64,000 nucleotides of DNA from Cryptomeria japonica (Eukaryota; Streptophyta; Pinopsida; Cupressales; Cupressaceae). The notes below the pieces were generated by a model. That model made no database searches and was not told the origin of the DNA. It saw only the letters and a program-made list of their open reading frames with translations. Position 1 is the first letter of the stretch; each line of letters starts with the position of its first letter. Of the stretch, positions 22,712-34,578 are shown in pieces. The stretch is from assembly GCF_030272615.1 (NCBI RefSeq), contig NC_081405.1, positions 309,411,374 to 309,475,373 on the forward strand, in the 5' to 3' direction. The position numbers and the translations under genes were made by a program.

Positions 22712-22873
22712 TGCACGAACATCTAAAATATCCAAGATTCCAATGTCCTTTTACAAATACCAATCTCATGAACAACTCAAGTTATAAAGAACATCACACC
22801 ACAAAACACAAGGATAAGAACAACAACCTTAACCAAACATCCTAGTGTTTGCAATATGAGTTGTGATACCACA
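21707..22873 (-). other. Interior of the LARD-like element
   Basis: Holds the purine tract next to the 3' LTR, an (AG)n microsatellite, a short ORF (minus 22463-22269, no recognisable domain) and the primer site next to the 5' LTR. No gag, protease, RT or integrase motif is seen on either strand. Confidence 0.6.
22675..22704. repeat. (AG)n microsatellite
   Basis: About 15 uninterrupted AG units inside the interior of the LARD-like element. Confidence 0.98.
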
Positions 22874-25800
22874 TGAAATGCCTGCCAAAATACCTTAGAG
22901 AAATTAACCAGCTAACCGGCAAACAAAGATAATGTTTTTTTTTAAAACATCTATTTAATGAAACATAATCAACTAGCTACTCATATGCATCTAAAATCCA
23001 TTAACATGATTTACAATTACCCATCATGAACATAATCACCAAACATGATACGCAAGCGGAAATAAAACACAATATAGAATCTATGTTCCCTAGGGTATCT
23101 GAACGTCATTACTTACAGCACTAATCTTAAGCAACAACATCATAATTACAACTAATTCAATACACACTACTTTTATTATCAATTATTTTGTACATGCACC
23201 TATGCAAGATCATTTCTAATCTATCTATCATAAATGTGATCTTCACTAATGCAACTACCAATTAACCTCATTAGGTTCATTTTAAAACACCATTACCAAA
23301 TGTTCCTAATCCCAATCACTTTCTCATAATATATTACCAATACTAATTACCACATTATTAATCCATTCCTTAAACCATAATTGACATACATACAACACTA
23401 AATGCATAACCATAGAGCCAATTCTATTTTATTTCCATTAGTGAATCAATCACAAGATACACATGATGAATAAATATGTCCACTACTATACCATCTACTT
23501 CACAATAGCCAATTACATCAAGGGGTATAACTCTCAATCTCAAATACAATTACATCATGATTCCAATACAAACATATGCCATGTAAATCATATATATAAA
23601 TCTGCTACAAGTATCCATCCATAGCCTAGAAGACAAGAGATCCACATCCACACAAAAGAATCCAATGAAGAACATCCCAATGGAATAACGTATTAAACCA
23701 CCTAACCATGTGGAACCATAAGGAACCACCCCCTCGTGCTAGTAGATGACACAAGATCTTACTCACACTCTAAATCTAGGCTGACACCTAACAACCAAGG
23801 ATATCACAATACTAAGCAAGGTTCCAAAACATAAAATATCCAATCATAAATATTCCAATGTAAAACCTCTAGAGGCAACTCAACAAATCAAGACTCGAGG
23901 AACTAGGACATACATGTAGGGAAAATAGTGTCATCAAATGCAATAAATGAGAACCTAGGCACCTGTCCCAACCATACTTGGGTACCTATCCTAGTCATCG
24001 TAGATGCACATGTGGAGCCATCTCAACCTCTAAGGAGGAAGGGATATTAGCTTACCTGCGTTACCATGACCTTCCCAATCCTATCTGGGTTCATGACCAC
24101 TCCGCAAGGTAGAGGGGCCACCAACTATTTCTTATCTTATTAAGGTGAACTATTCTACCCAAACCCCAATAATTATTAGTTTAGTTATCACTTGACTACA
24201 AATTCAAACTCTCAATGAGATATGTCGACGATCTAGAGTCTGGTTAACCTTGTTGTCAACTTCATGCGATCCTAGTCACTCATTTGGAAGCCCACTCTCC
24301 CCTAGCATGCACCTACACCTTAGGGTAACAACATATCATAAAATATCATAACATGACCAAGGGCTCTCAACAAGTCAAGACCTCATAAACCAAGGTTTAA
24401 AATCAATCAATAACATCATAAGCAACATAATAGCCTCATGAGAAATAAGAAAGAATCCATCATATACAAATATAACAAATGAGCTCGGCTACATATAAAC
24501 CAAATATAATCTAAAATAGTCAATAATTGGTCAATAAAATAGTCTCGGAACATCTCATAACTCAAAAACAACCTCTGGGTATTCGGAAACCAAAACAAAA
24601 AACTCAGAAAACCCCAAAAATTGACGCAGAAGGCTAAATGAGAAAATGAGCACATACACCCTACAGACCAACGCTTTTACAATACTCTATAGCACCTTTG
24701 CTAACTATTTTAGAACCTTTGACAAGTAGTGTAGCCTTTTTAAACAAGTGATACAACATTTTTACTAAATGATTGAGTGCTTTTATTAAGATTCAGTGCA
24801 TCCATAAGAATAAACATCGCATTTGACATGTGGTATAGCACCTTCATCAAATAAAATAATGCTTACACTAAAAACATTAGTGCATATGCAAAACTAGCTC
24901 ATTTACTTAAAGAAAAAACAAAAACTTGCGATCAACATAGAAAAACACAAGGGAAATGATAAATATCGAAAAAGAAATCAAAAGAGATGTAAAAGACTCA
25001 GGAAGACAACTAACCAAACCAATGCTCAACATGAGCCCAAACATGTATCAATTGAAATTACTTCCATGGCATAACAAAGATATGAAATTCTTTGTAATAT
25101 TTGTAGAAAGAAATACATTACAAACCAGTATATAATTCAAATCCCCTTATTAAAATTTATTCCAAAGTATAATATTGAATATCAATTGAGTTTTTATTTA
25201 TCATAGCCCAAGTAAATGTCACAGACACCATGCAAAAAATCTTTGAAAACTAGATGCAAAGAACACAAGCTAAAATCTCCAACCTAAAAACAATAGAAGT
25301 TATGGCCAAAAGAAATTTGATGAATAGAAATCTGATTTCCAACCAAGCCAAACAATCTTCAACCAAATAAATCCAACTCCAAATCCACAGACGAATATGT
25401 GAAAAACTTCCTAGAGGCCAATCCAGGTGAATGCACAAGAAATCCATCAAATATAAAATCAAAGGAAAACTATATGAAAATGTTGACCAATCAAAATAAT
25501 AGAATAAAATATATTTCATACCAACCCTTCTCAAAAACCAAGGTAAGAATAATAAAATATCATTTAATTAACTTACCCTAAACTCACAGCCAATAGAAAA
25601 ATAGGATATATAGAGAAAATATATTAATAAATCCAAAAATGGTAGAAATAGGAAAAAAAATATAAACAACCAATGATAAATTAAACCATGGGTACAATTA
25701 AATATAAAATCCCAATAACTAAATAATCAAAAGATACAAACAAATACCCTATAGATATAACAATCACAACTTAACAATTAAATAAATAACAAATAGTCCT

Positions 25801-26447
25801 TGATAGGTAATAATGATATATAATCATTAATTAAATATAAGTCCAAAGGATTAATAATAATAACAATTCCCAACTATTAATTACATATTAATATTAAATA
25901 TTTATATCAACTATTTATTTAATTGTTATTATAAACTATGTAAATCTATTAATTTAATTAATATTATTAAACTATATAAATCAATTAATCAATTAATAAT
26001 TAAATCATTCAACAACCATAACACTAAAAGAAATCCAACATAGGATAACTCAATAAACCACTTGATTCCAACAACAACTCACACTAGGACTCTAAACCGA
26101 CAAGGGTAATCAACTTAAACCTAGAGTTTAGAATGGGTTTTCATATCATCTCCAATCAACTTGCCATTGGGATAAGACACGCTTAGACCTATGAAACCAG
26201 GTGGAATTGATGTCTTGTACCTGCAAAACTATCATCACCAACACATATGCGGCAACATATATACATATAATAAGAAGACAAGTGAAAGGAAATGCCAACG
26301 TCATATCATGCTCATGAATGAATGGTATGACATCATCCCTTATCATGAATGCAATAGAATACAGCCAAGCACTATAAAGTAGTCTAATCTATATCATTAT
26401 GGTCTATTGATGCACAAGGACAAGATGAATCAGGGAGAGGCACTACA
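22874..26447 (-). repeat. 5' LTR of the LARD-like element (about 3.57 kb)
   Basis: In plus orientation it begins TGAAATGCCTGCCAAAATAC and ends AGAGGCACTACA. Its start resembles that of the solo LTR at 26576 (TGTAACGCCCCACCAAGAAACC), and its last 500 bp resemble that LTR's end (AGGTGGA.T.GATG..TTGTACCTGCAA), so both belong to one broad family. No coding potential is seen across it. Confidence 0.6.
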
Positions 26448-26570
26448 TAACTTTTTATATATAATATATTTTATTATTGATAATATTATTTTATTATTAA
26501 ATTTTTATATTATTAAATTTTCTTATGATAACTAAAATAATATTATTAATTCAGATTTTTTAATATAAAT

Positions 26571-26575
26571 CTCTA
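26571..26575. other. Target-site duplication of the solo LTR (left)
   Basis: CTCTA here and CTTTA at 28795-28799: five bases with one transition difference. Confidence 0.6.
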
Positions 26576-28794
26576 TGTAACGCCCCACCAAGAAACCATA
26601 GGGAAAACAACTAACATTCTAGATAAAGAGTGAAATATTTCTTTTTTAAACATTTAATGAACATACATTAACATTAAAAGGACAATAGTACTCTATAACA
26701 CACAAGTGGAAGACTACTACAACTTATCCTATAAGGTTTCTCAATGCAATTACTCAATCTAACCATACATCATTTAAGTGATTAGTTTTCAATCAAAGGT
26801 AACATTTAATGCATTCAAATTCTTAAGAAAAATTTTCAACTAAAGTAAACCATTTAAGAAATTATTGATTTATACAAAAACATTTCATAATATAAATATT
26901 TTTAAAGCTGGATACATCATTAACAGAATTAAATGCATAGAATCAAAGTTTCCATTAACTGATATATGATCCTACTATCTAAGTCTCATTTTATATACAT
27001 CAAGTTTAAATCATAAGTATATCATAGGCAAATCCTGATTACATCATTTGCCATGTAGGCATATATAGACATATATTACATTTGAAACACATATGTACAA
27101 CATGGTAGAAGCATAAAGCTACCATTGGACTCATTGAGCTGACCAAATCCAAGAGAGCATTCTAGAATAAGAACAAAGACATTCCACACAAAGACAAGAA
27201 CAAAATCCCCCAAGCACATATTTTTATATTTATTTTTTCAAATGAAACTGATAATTTTATTTAAAACAAAACTTCCAAAGGTTCAATTTGTAAAATAGGT
27301 TTCTCAGAGAATAAAATTAAAAGACAAAATGTATGATTAAAAAATGTAAATTTAATTTCAATTTAAAATCTCTAGAAACCAATCTTAACACATAACAAAA
27401 TTTCAAACAAAACAATATACCATAATTTCCAACATTAAATAAATAGATTACAAATCAATTTTCTTTAAAAGGAAATCTAATTTTTTTTTTAAACTTCTGA
27501 ATAAAATTCACAACATGAAAGGGGATTCAATCCCTACCTCCATTCACAATACTAGAAGACAAATGTAGAGGTAAGCTTTGACTCCCAGAAACAACGGATT
27601 TACAACTCAATATTCGACAAATCAAGACCAACACCAGCCCCCAAATACTCCTAATTTTTTTTTCAAAACCCTCCTCAGTAAAAATTTTGCCGAATTTTCC
27701 TAGAAATCCACCCAAAAGGAATAAAAAATAAAAAAAAATCCCCCAAAAAGCATTAAAAAATGAAATGATCGCCCCTCTCTCCCTTTTTTTTCATACTAAT
27801 AATCCTTTATTCCAAATTCCCTTGTCGATAAAAGGAAACTTTCTTTTCCAATTATTACTATTAAATAACTTCCAATTTCAACTTCCATTTAATGAATAAG
27901 TTCCCATCAAAATATTTATTTAATAACTTAATTTATTCCATCCTTTAAATTTATCACTTAATTCCTCAATTATTTATGCTTTAATTTTAATTTAATTATT
28001 TTAAAATGTTAGTATTAATTTGTTAATTAATTAATTTCATATGGTAAAACTATCCACACACACACACACACAATTTAATTTTATCTTTATGCACACAAAT
28101 ATAAGCAGTTAAATTAAATTAATACAAATTAATGAAAATATTATAACAAATTAATAATTTAAAACTATAAAAAAAAGATAATAACCCACATCAACACAAG
28201 CAAAGACAAATACAAAGCCTATCAAAGATGTCGGATTTTGCCTATGTGGCACTCTGATTGGGTTGACACAAGACTATAAACATTTCTATTATGTTGAGTA
28301 AAGGCTAGGATATGAAAATCCAAATTATGTAGACATGCTCATACCTGAGAACTAGGTGGAGTCGATGCTTTGTACCTGCAACTATGCATCACTAAGAAGA
28401 ACATATATACAACAACATACATATAACCGACATTTACAGGCACACCGGTGGAGGAGAGTCGTAACATTTTGTGTCTCTCCAAAGTGAGTGATGGAATATC
28501 ATCCCATTGCACCCCATACAGACTCATACACACATGAAAATGAACACATAATATATCTCATACATAAAGTAAATATGTTAGTTCATGGTCAGTACATAAG
28601 CATAAAATCTAACATCTAAACATCCATAAAGATATAATGCATAACCAACATTTATTAAATCCAAAACATCATAGAATAGTATCATGATGAAAGTCATCAC
28701 AACATAGAGTATCATCTAGCCGCATAAACAATAGAAAAAGTCAACTAGGGTCAAACCAGCTAAAATAGAGTCTGATGAAGGGAGGGGCATTACA
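26576..28794 (-). mobile_element. Solo LTR (2219 bp)
   Basis: Begins TGTAACGCCCCACC and ends GGGGCATTACA in plus orientation. By similarity to the LARD-like LTR the element reads on the minus strand. The flanks join two halves of a known AT-rich repeat, with a near-perfect 5-bp target duplication and no second LTR or interior. This is the expected product of recombination between the LTRs of one element. Confidence 0.7.
28054..28071. repeat. (CA)n microsatellite
   Basis: Nine CA units inside the solo LTR. Confidence 0.9.
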
Positions 28795-29104
28795 CTTTAA
28801 AAGATAGAGATTCTAAATATTTTGAAAGGAAAATTTAAACATTCTAAATATTATTTGAATGTACCTGAAAATTTTCCCAGTAATATTATTACTATATTAT
28901 TTTATTAACCAATTTTTATATTATTAAATTGCATGAGGATAACTAAAATAATATTATTAATTCATATTTTTTATATTATATATATCTTTATTTACTCATA
29001 TAAAGTTTTAAAAGATACCTATTCTAAATATTTTGAAATGAAAATTTAAACATTCTAAATAGTACTTTAATGTACCAAAAAATTTATCCAAAAAAATTGA
29101 TTGT

Positions 29105-29460
29105 ATTCCTAACCTCTTTGAATCCTAACCATAATTTAACCCTAACCCCAAATCAAAAGTTTTTCCTAGAAGCCTAATTGATCATTAACTGTAACTCTGA
29201 TTTAAATTTATACCTAACCCTTACCCTAATTAGACCTTTACCCTAACTATGTTTGAACTATAATCATAATTTAACCCTAAGTCAAAAATTTATTTTATAA
29301 CTTCAATTAAGCACTAATTGAATCATAGTCTTAACCCTAATTGAACCCTACTCCTAATTAAACTCTAACACAAACCTAATTGAAAATAAATCTAACTCTA
29401 ATTGATCTATAATTCTAACCCTAACTATAATTCAACATAACTATAATTATAATTGATCTA
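29105..29460. repeat. Degenerate CCCTAA-rich block
   Basis: Repeated TAACCCTAA, ACCCTAATT and TTGAACCCTA phrases, spaced irregularly. It resembles a decayed interstitial array of the plant telomere-type unit, but no run of exact units remains. Confidence 0.4.
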
Positions 29461-29553
29461 TAATTATAATGAATGTATTTATTAATCTTTGTATTTTTTT
29501 AGTTAGTTGAATACTAGAGAATATATTTTTTATTATTCAATTGAAATATCAAT

Positions 29554-29568
29554 AATGCTATAGAATAT
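29554..29568. other. Target-site duplication of the interrupted LINE (left)
   Basis: AATGCTATAGAATAT; the right copy at 42856-42870 is AATGTTATAGAATAT (14 of 15 identical). Confidence 0.8.
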
Positions 29569-31018
29569 GATACAATTCGTAGATGATATAATTCTTTTTG
29601 GACAGGGTGACATTGGGGAAGCAAGGGCCTTCAAAGGTATCCTCAAATCCTACATGGAAGCCTCACGATAAGAGGTCAATTTGGAGAAGTCGGAAGTGTT
29701 CATGTTCAACATAGAAACCACATCTGAGAAAGAGACATCCCTTTGGATAAGGGGAGCAGGACATCTAAATCTTGGGATCACGTGGTGGAAAAAATCAAGA
29801 AGAAAATTAACACTTGGAAAGGGAAATGGTTGTCCTCTGCAGGTAGGGCAACCTTGGTCAAATCAGTTCTAGCAACAATGCCCATTTAACAACTATCTTG
29901 TCATAATTTATCACTTAAAAAATGGAATGAGCTAAATAAACACCTTAGAACTTTCTTTTGGAAAGGTGCCAATGATGATAAGAAAATATTACTCCTATCT
30001 TGGGATAAGATTTGTAGACCAAAAGAAGAAGAAGGAGCTAGCATTAAAAATATCAGTGACCAAAGAAGGGCCCTAGGGGCAAAATTAGTATGGAGAATGT
30101 TCAAACATCTACATTTAAAATGGGCAAGAATCTTGTACCATAAATACCTTAAAGAAGACAACCCTATCCAAATATTTAGAGAAAACAATCCGCCCAGAGG
30201 CTCTCACATATGGAACTTTATGATGGAATGCAAAAATATTATCACAGATAAACTCATATGGAACCTAGGGTTAGGGGAAGATGCCTTGTTTTGGTCAGAC
30301 TCTTGGGGAGGGTATAAGGCGATCGAGAAAATCCATGTTTTTGGGCCTACAAGATCACTCCTAGAATCAAACAGAAGGAAATTGATTGGGAACTACATTT
30401 CTCCCTTAGTGGATAGAGCAAGGTGGAAATGGATAGTCAGAGAAAATGAGGATATCCCTGTAAGGGATAAAGATAAACTCATGACAATCCTGAAAGATAC
30501 AAACATTTCATTTAGTCTAGGAAAGGATAGGCTTGTGTGGGATGGCTCCATGAATGGAGAATACAACTCCAAGGATGGGTATATCTCATCACTAAAGCTC
30601 AACTTAGACCCAAGATGGAGCTGCCTCTGAAACTCTGTTAGGACAGATACTGCCTACCCAAGGCTGGAGTCTTCACATGGCTTGCTCTCCAAAATAAGCT
30701 CTTGACTGCGGAAAATTTTATAAGGATGGGGTATGAGGGACCTAGTAGATGCCCTCTACGTGAAAAGGATGAAGAGGACACAAATCACCTCCTCCTTAAT
30801 TGCAACTATGAAAACAAATGTTGGATGTGGTTTACCCAGAAACTAGGCTGGTCCTCTACCTTTCCTCAAACTATTTTAGAAATGCTCAAAGCCTGGCTCA
30901 TCCTAACAAGAGGTTGTCTATTTGAAGGCTTGTTGATATCTCTTCCATCTACCATAATTTAAGAATTGTGGAAGGAAAGGAATAGACATCTTTTCAAAGA
31001 TGAAAAATTAGAAGTGAA
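29569..31018 (+). pseudogene. LINE RT C-terminal region and zinc-binding domain
   Basis: Begins at the RT active-site region (FVDDIILFG, where Y/FADD is usual), followed by AFKGILKSYMEAS*EVNLEKSEVFMFN. After two frameshifts come W.GKWLSSAGRATLVKSVLATMP, LRTFFWKG, LSWDKICRPKEEEGASIKN and RALGAKLVWRM, the standard thumb-side sequence of plant LINE RTs. The zf-RVT part follows: KAGVFTWLALQNKLLTAENF, the GPSRCPLREKDEEDTNHLLLNC block and ELWKERNRHLFKDE. CPLR replaces the usual CPLC, and there are several stops. Everything upstream of the FVDD motif (EN, RT fingers and palm) is absent, as expected for 5' truncation. Confidence 0.85.
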
Positions 31019-31525
31019 ATGAGAAATCAATAAAATTGAGGCTGCTATGATCAAAAAAATCAACAATATGATCAATTTCGGTCTGAAGAAGAATGCCACA
31101 GTAACTTATTGGGATGAGAAGATGAAGGGGCATTGGAAAGGTTTATCTATCCCAGCCTATATTGGGGATGGTCTTGAAGTAAATCTAAGGAAAAGAGATG
31201 AATGTATGTGGAAACCTTTAGGTGAGGGATGGCTCAAGCTAAACTTTGATGGGGCCTCCAAAGAAAATCTAAGGGTGGCAGAGATAGGATGCTCTATCCA
31301 TAACTGGAAAGGGAAGGAAATTTCCGTTAGGGCTTACCCAATAGGTAATAAGACTAATAATTGGGCTGAATTGGTTGCCTTGCTAGGAGGCCTTAATATT
31401 TGCAGAAAGATGGGAGTGGAGAAATTGGAAATTGAAGGGGACTCAGTAATTATTATCAGTGGTCTAAGAAAAGGTAGTATGCCCAATTGGAGACTCAACT
31501 CACTATTGACATGGGCCATTGATTT
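31019..31525 (+). pseudogene. LINE RNase H domain, first part
   Basis: An open frame that includes LKLNFDGASKENLRVAEIG (first Asp), a strand block around ISVRAYPIG, NNWAELVALLGGL (Glu) and KLEIEGDSVIIISGL (second Asp), ending at LLTWAID. This is the RVT_3-type RNase H of plant LINEs. The last part of the domain, with the final catalytic Asp, lies beyond the copia insertion at 38317-38427. The frame here is otherwise free of stops from 31047 on. Confidence 0.9.
31521..31525 (+). other. Target-site duplication of the copia (left)
   Basis: GATTT, repeated at 38317-38321. Confidence 0.95.
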
Positions 31526-31973
31526 TGTTGGTGTAAATAAATATTCATTTTGGATATTATTACACTTACTTAAGTTAACTTAGGATAATGCATCTCTTCG
31601 TAGTTTGGATTTGAGACACTTAGGGAAGTGTGCACATAGGGATAGAGCTTGTAGGAGAAATTCCACCTTTTGTGGTCTTATTTTGCTATTACACTCCACA
31701 TTCAGTGGGTCATCCACCTCTTGTGAAATATTATATTATTTCTCTTACCTACCCTTAGTATTTCTTACCTACCCTTGTTTTTCATTGAGCCACATGTCAT
31801 ATTTGTGTGCTCATACATCCATATGGCTTTGCCTATATAAGCAGGCCTCTATTCATTGTATTGGTTAATCCAGTTGATCATTTTGCATATTGATGAGAAT
31901 ACAGTTTGTTCTTGTCATTCTGTTGTCTCTTTTATGCTTTTCATTGTGCCCTTGATCTTGGCAAAATCCTACA
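31526..31973 (+). repeat. 5' LTR (448 bp)
   Basis: Starts TGTTGGTGTAAATAAA and ends GGCAAAATCCTACA. A TATA-like CTATATAAGCAGG lies at about 31832-31844, placing transcription start near the 3' third. It differs from the 3' LTR at 11 positions, all transitions, with no indel. Confidence 0.97.
31832..31840 (+). promoter_or_regulatory. LTR TATA box
   Basis: CTATATAAGCAGGCC within the LTR, conserved in the 3' LTR copy. Its position about 130 bp before the LTR end is usual for a copia promoter. Confidence 0.6.
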
Positions 31974-31985
31974 TGGTATCAAAGC
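31974..31985 (+). other. Primer-binding site
   Basis: TGGTATCAAAGC immediately after the LTR; it differs from the initiator tRNA-Met complement TGGTATCAGAGC by one base. Confidence 0.95.
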
Positions 31986-33535
31986 TATTGGAGCTTCATT
32001 GATTGGTTTTTGGAGACATCGTGGAAGGCTTCTATTTTTAGATTTGGGGATCTTCATTTTTTGGGGGCATCATACAGCGATTTGGACATCACCATTGAAT
32101 CCGGGAGGCCATTTCCATAAATTTCGACTATAAAGTCGACCTATTTTGGTGAGAAATTTTTTTTCCCCATTTTGGCTATTATCGTACGGATTTCGAACAA
32201 AAAATTTCAAAAAAAAAAAAAAAATTTCAATTTTTTTTTTTGAAAAAATCAAAATAGCGATCAAAAAAAAAAAAAAAAAAAAAATCTTTTTGTTCGCTGT
32301 TTTTGGGGGTCCGCAGACCCCCCCGTATTCGGTTGTACCCTGCGTTGCAGGGTCATACCCTTGTTGCAGGTCCGGACCTGTCGCTGTCAGCGCCGCATAC
32401 CTGTACTCCCGCCGCCGCTGGCCGTCCCGTCCTCCTGCCGGTCTCTATGCTCGCTGTCGTGCCGCCGCCAAGACCCACCGGTCTCCGCCTTCTACAGGCC
32501 GCCATCGACCCCCTCAGCCACCGCTGCTCGCAGCCTCGGCTCCCGGCCCGCCACTGGTCGCCCGTCTCCGGCAGCACCTCCTTCCGTCAGCGTTTTTTAA
32601 ACTGGCAATCCACGTCCACCACGTGGCAGGAGGCCACTGGCCCATGGCCACCTCTGTCTAACACGTCAGCTCTGTACGGCAACCCAGTTGTAGGCCACGT
32701 CACTCGCACCATGCATTCCATCCGTACGCACTGTCAGATTGCCACGTCATCCGTACGACCTGCACAGTCACCTGCCCAGTCAGCAGTCTGTACAGTACGG
32801 ACGCCCAGTCAGCAGGGAGGTGAAGTTTTTGCGATGGTCATATGGTCGTCAAATTTAACGCAGTGACTTGCTGACATCAGCGTCACATCAGCATTTTTTG
32901 GAAATTTTTTGACCCCTCTCCATTGGGCTTTTCAGTTTTGTAGTCCAACTTTGAAAGGTCATAGCTTGCTCATTTTTGCTCCCTTTTTGGTGCAATTTTT
33001 TTTTAAATGGGCTAAAATTTTGTGATCTTCGCAGTGGTTGGTTATTTTCTGATTTTGTTGCATAGGTTTTTCAGAATTTTTGGATTCTCTCAATTGTACC
33101 TGTCCAATCCTCAGTTCTGCAACTTCAAAGGCCTCGTTTGAGCTCATACGACCTCCTTTTCAGGTGCCGTTTTTTTTTAAAGTGCTTATTTTTTTATCTT
33201 CTTTCATAATCTATGATCAGATTTTAGAGATTTTGAGTGGAAATTATACTTTCAGATATTGGTCTTATTTGGCCTATTAGGTACTTGTAAATTGCTTGGA
33301 TCTTAGTTAGATCTCTTGCATTATCAGTTTGAGACTCTTTTGGCCTTATTGAGGTAGTTGTAAAATTGTAAATTAGAAGTCCACTTTGCCATTTTTTGCA
33401 AGTGGCCCATTGTATACACACTACTTATAAAGTGCCAAAATCATCACATTTGGGGGGGGTTTTTTGATTGAGTGAATTTGGGGGGGTGTCTTGTGTGATT
33501 GTGCCTCTCTTTGTGCTCTTTCCATTTTTGTTGCA
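31986..33535 (+). other. Long leader of the copia with a GC-rich block
   Basis: About 1.55 kb between primer site and gag. Homopolymer A and T runs (32150-32290) are followed by a strongly GC-rich block (about 32290-32830) with many ACGTC/ACGTG and GTACG motifs (CCACGTGG, CACGTCAG, CACGTCA), then T-rich sequence. An ORF at 32303-32866 has no recognisable domain. The leader may have regulatory or packaging roles; that is inference. Confidence 0.7.
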
Positions 33536-34578
33536 ATGAGTCCTAATAAATTTCCACCTTTAACTCCACATAATTATGCATCATGGAAAATTAAAGTATG
33601 GAGTAAATTAATGGAAAAGGGTCTCACACACTACATAGATGGAACAATAACAGCACCACCTGATCCTAAGGCTGATCCAAATGCTCAATTAGAATGGCTC
33701 ACAAAGAATTGCATGGCTCTTGAAACCTTACGCAAGTATGTATCAGATGACCTCATTTTTCACATTGAGAAGTGTAAAACAATCAAAGAGGCTTGGGATA
33801 TGTTTCAAAAATTGTATGGACAAGTTGATGAAATCAGAGGTTATCAGATTGACAATGAGCTCACCAAATTGGATCCCAAGAGTTTTGATACAATCCAAGA
33901 TTATGTCACCAAAGCAAATGAGCTAAGAGCAAAGCTTAAGGATTGTGGAATTGACAAAAAGGATGCTCAATTGATATTCAACTTGTTGGATAAGCTTGCA
34001 CCAGAATATGCAGCATTTGTGTCTAGCTTCCAAACTCACCATTTGACAGTGGGGAGTTCTTATGTTATGCCTTCATTTGATGCTTTCACAGAAATGTTAA
34101 TATTGGAACAATCTAAGTTGTTGAACATAGAGTTTCTCAAGTCTTCAAAGTCCAAGGCTTTGGTAGCAAATCAAGGAAATCAAGGAAGTCAAGGCAAAGA
34201 TTCCAACAAGAAGAAGAAGCACTCTAAGTCTAAACCACACCAGGAAAAAGGACAATCATCCTCTCCATCACAAGGCAAATTTTCATCCTCTTCCAAGAAG
34301 GGGACACCACCTAAGAAGGATAAACCAACTTGTGCATATTGCAAGAAGTATGGTCATGATGAGCATCGATGCCACGCAAAGCAAGTTGATGAGTTAACCA
34401 ATCTTATCAAGAAAAACAACATCAACTTGCCATCTACCTACACAAAGAAGGATTCATCTCCTTCCTCTTCCTCACAGTCTAAGGGAAAAGGGCAAGCATT
34501 TGTGGCTAAAACAGGCTCTTCACAGCAATGGATACTTGACTCGAGTGCCTCATATCACATGGGTTCTACAAGGGAGCA
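33536..34578 (+). pseudogene. Copia gag (UBN2 capsid and zinc knuckle) and start of protease
   Basis: The start is placed at ATG 33536 (MSPNKFPPLTPHNYASWK), because copia gags begin just before the NY.W motif; an in-frame ATG at 33491 is possible. The capsid-type domain runs over about residues 10-190 (WSKLMEKGL, ALETLRKYVSDDL, EAWDMFQKLYG, LAPEYAAFVSSF). Next come a Lys/Ser/Gln-rich linker and a CCHC knuckle (CAYCKKYGHDEHRC). The protease core follows: WILDSSASYHM, where the usual DSGAS has become DSSAS, one G-to-A change. A one-base frameshift near 34580 separates this frame from the rest of pol. Confidence 0.92.

Larger units (their letters stand above)
21035..26447 (-). mobile_element. 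LTR element with very long LTRs and a short interior
   Basis: Direct repeats of about 660 bp (21042-21706 and about 25862-26447) frame it, oriented on the minus strand. Just inside the left copy is a purine tract (minus: CAAGGGGGGTAGGA before TG). Just outside the LTR start at 22874 is a primer site (minus: TGGTATCACAAC). The complete right LTR therefore spans 22874-26447 (about 3.57 kb, TGAAATGCC..GGCACTACA), while the left LTR is cut at 21035. The interior, 21707-22873, is under 1.2 kb and has no retroelement protein. This is the layout of a non-autonomous LARD-like element. An undetected insertion inside the right LTR could inflate its length. Confidence 0.65.
26455..29060. repeat. AT-rich dispersed repeat, two tandem copies, the first split by a solo LTR
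   Basis: A unit containing TTTTATATTATTAAATT, GATAACTAAAATAATATTAT and then TTCTAAATATTTTGAAA.G, AAAATTTAAACATTCTAA is present at 28885-29060. A second copy is divided between 26465-26575 and 28795-28865. The same unit recurs near 43200-43370. The split shows that 26576-28794 is an insertion. Confidence 0.75.

Noticed and set aside
32303-32866. 187-codon ORF in the GC-rich copia leader
   Set aside because: No domain, overlaps other open frames of the same GC-rich block on both strands; open frames are expected where stop codons are scarce.
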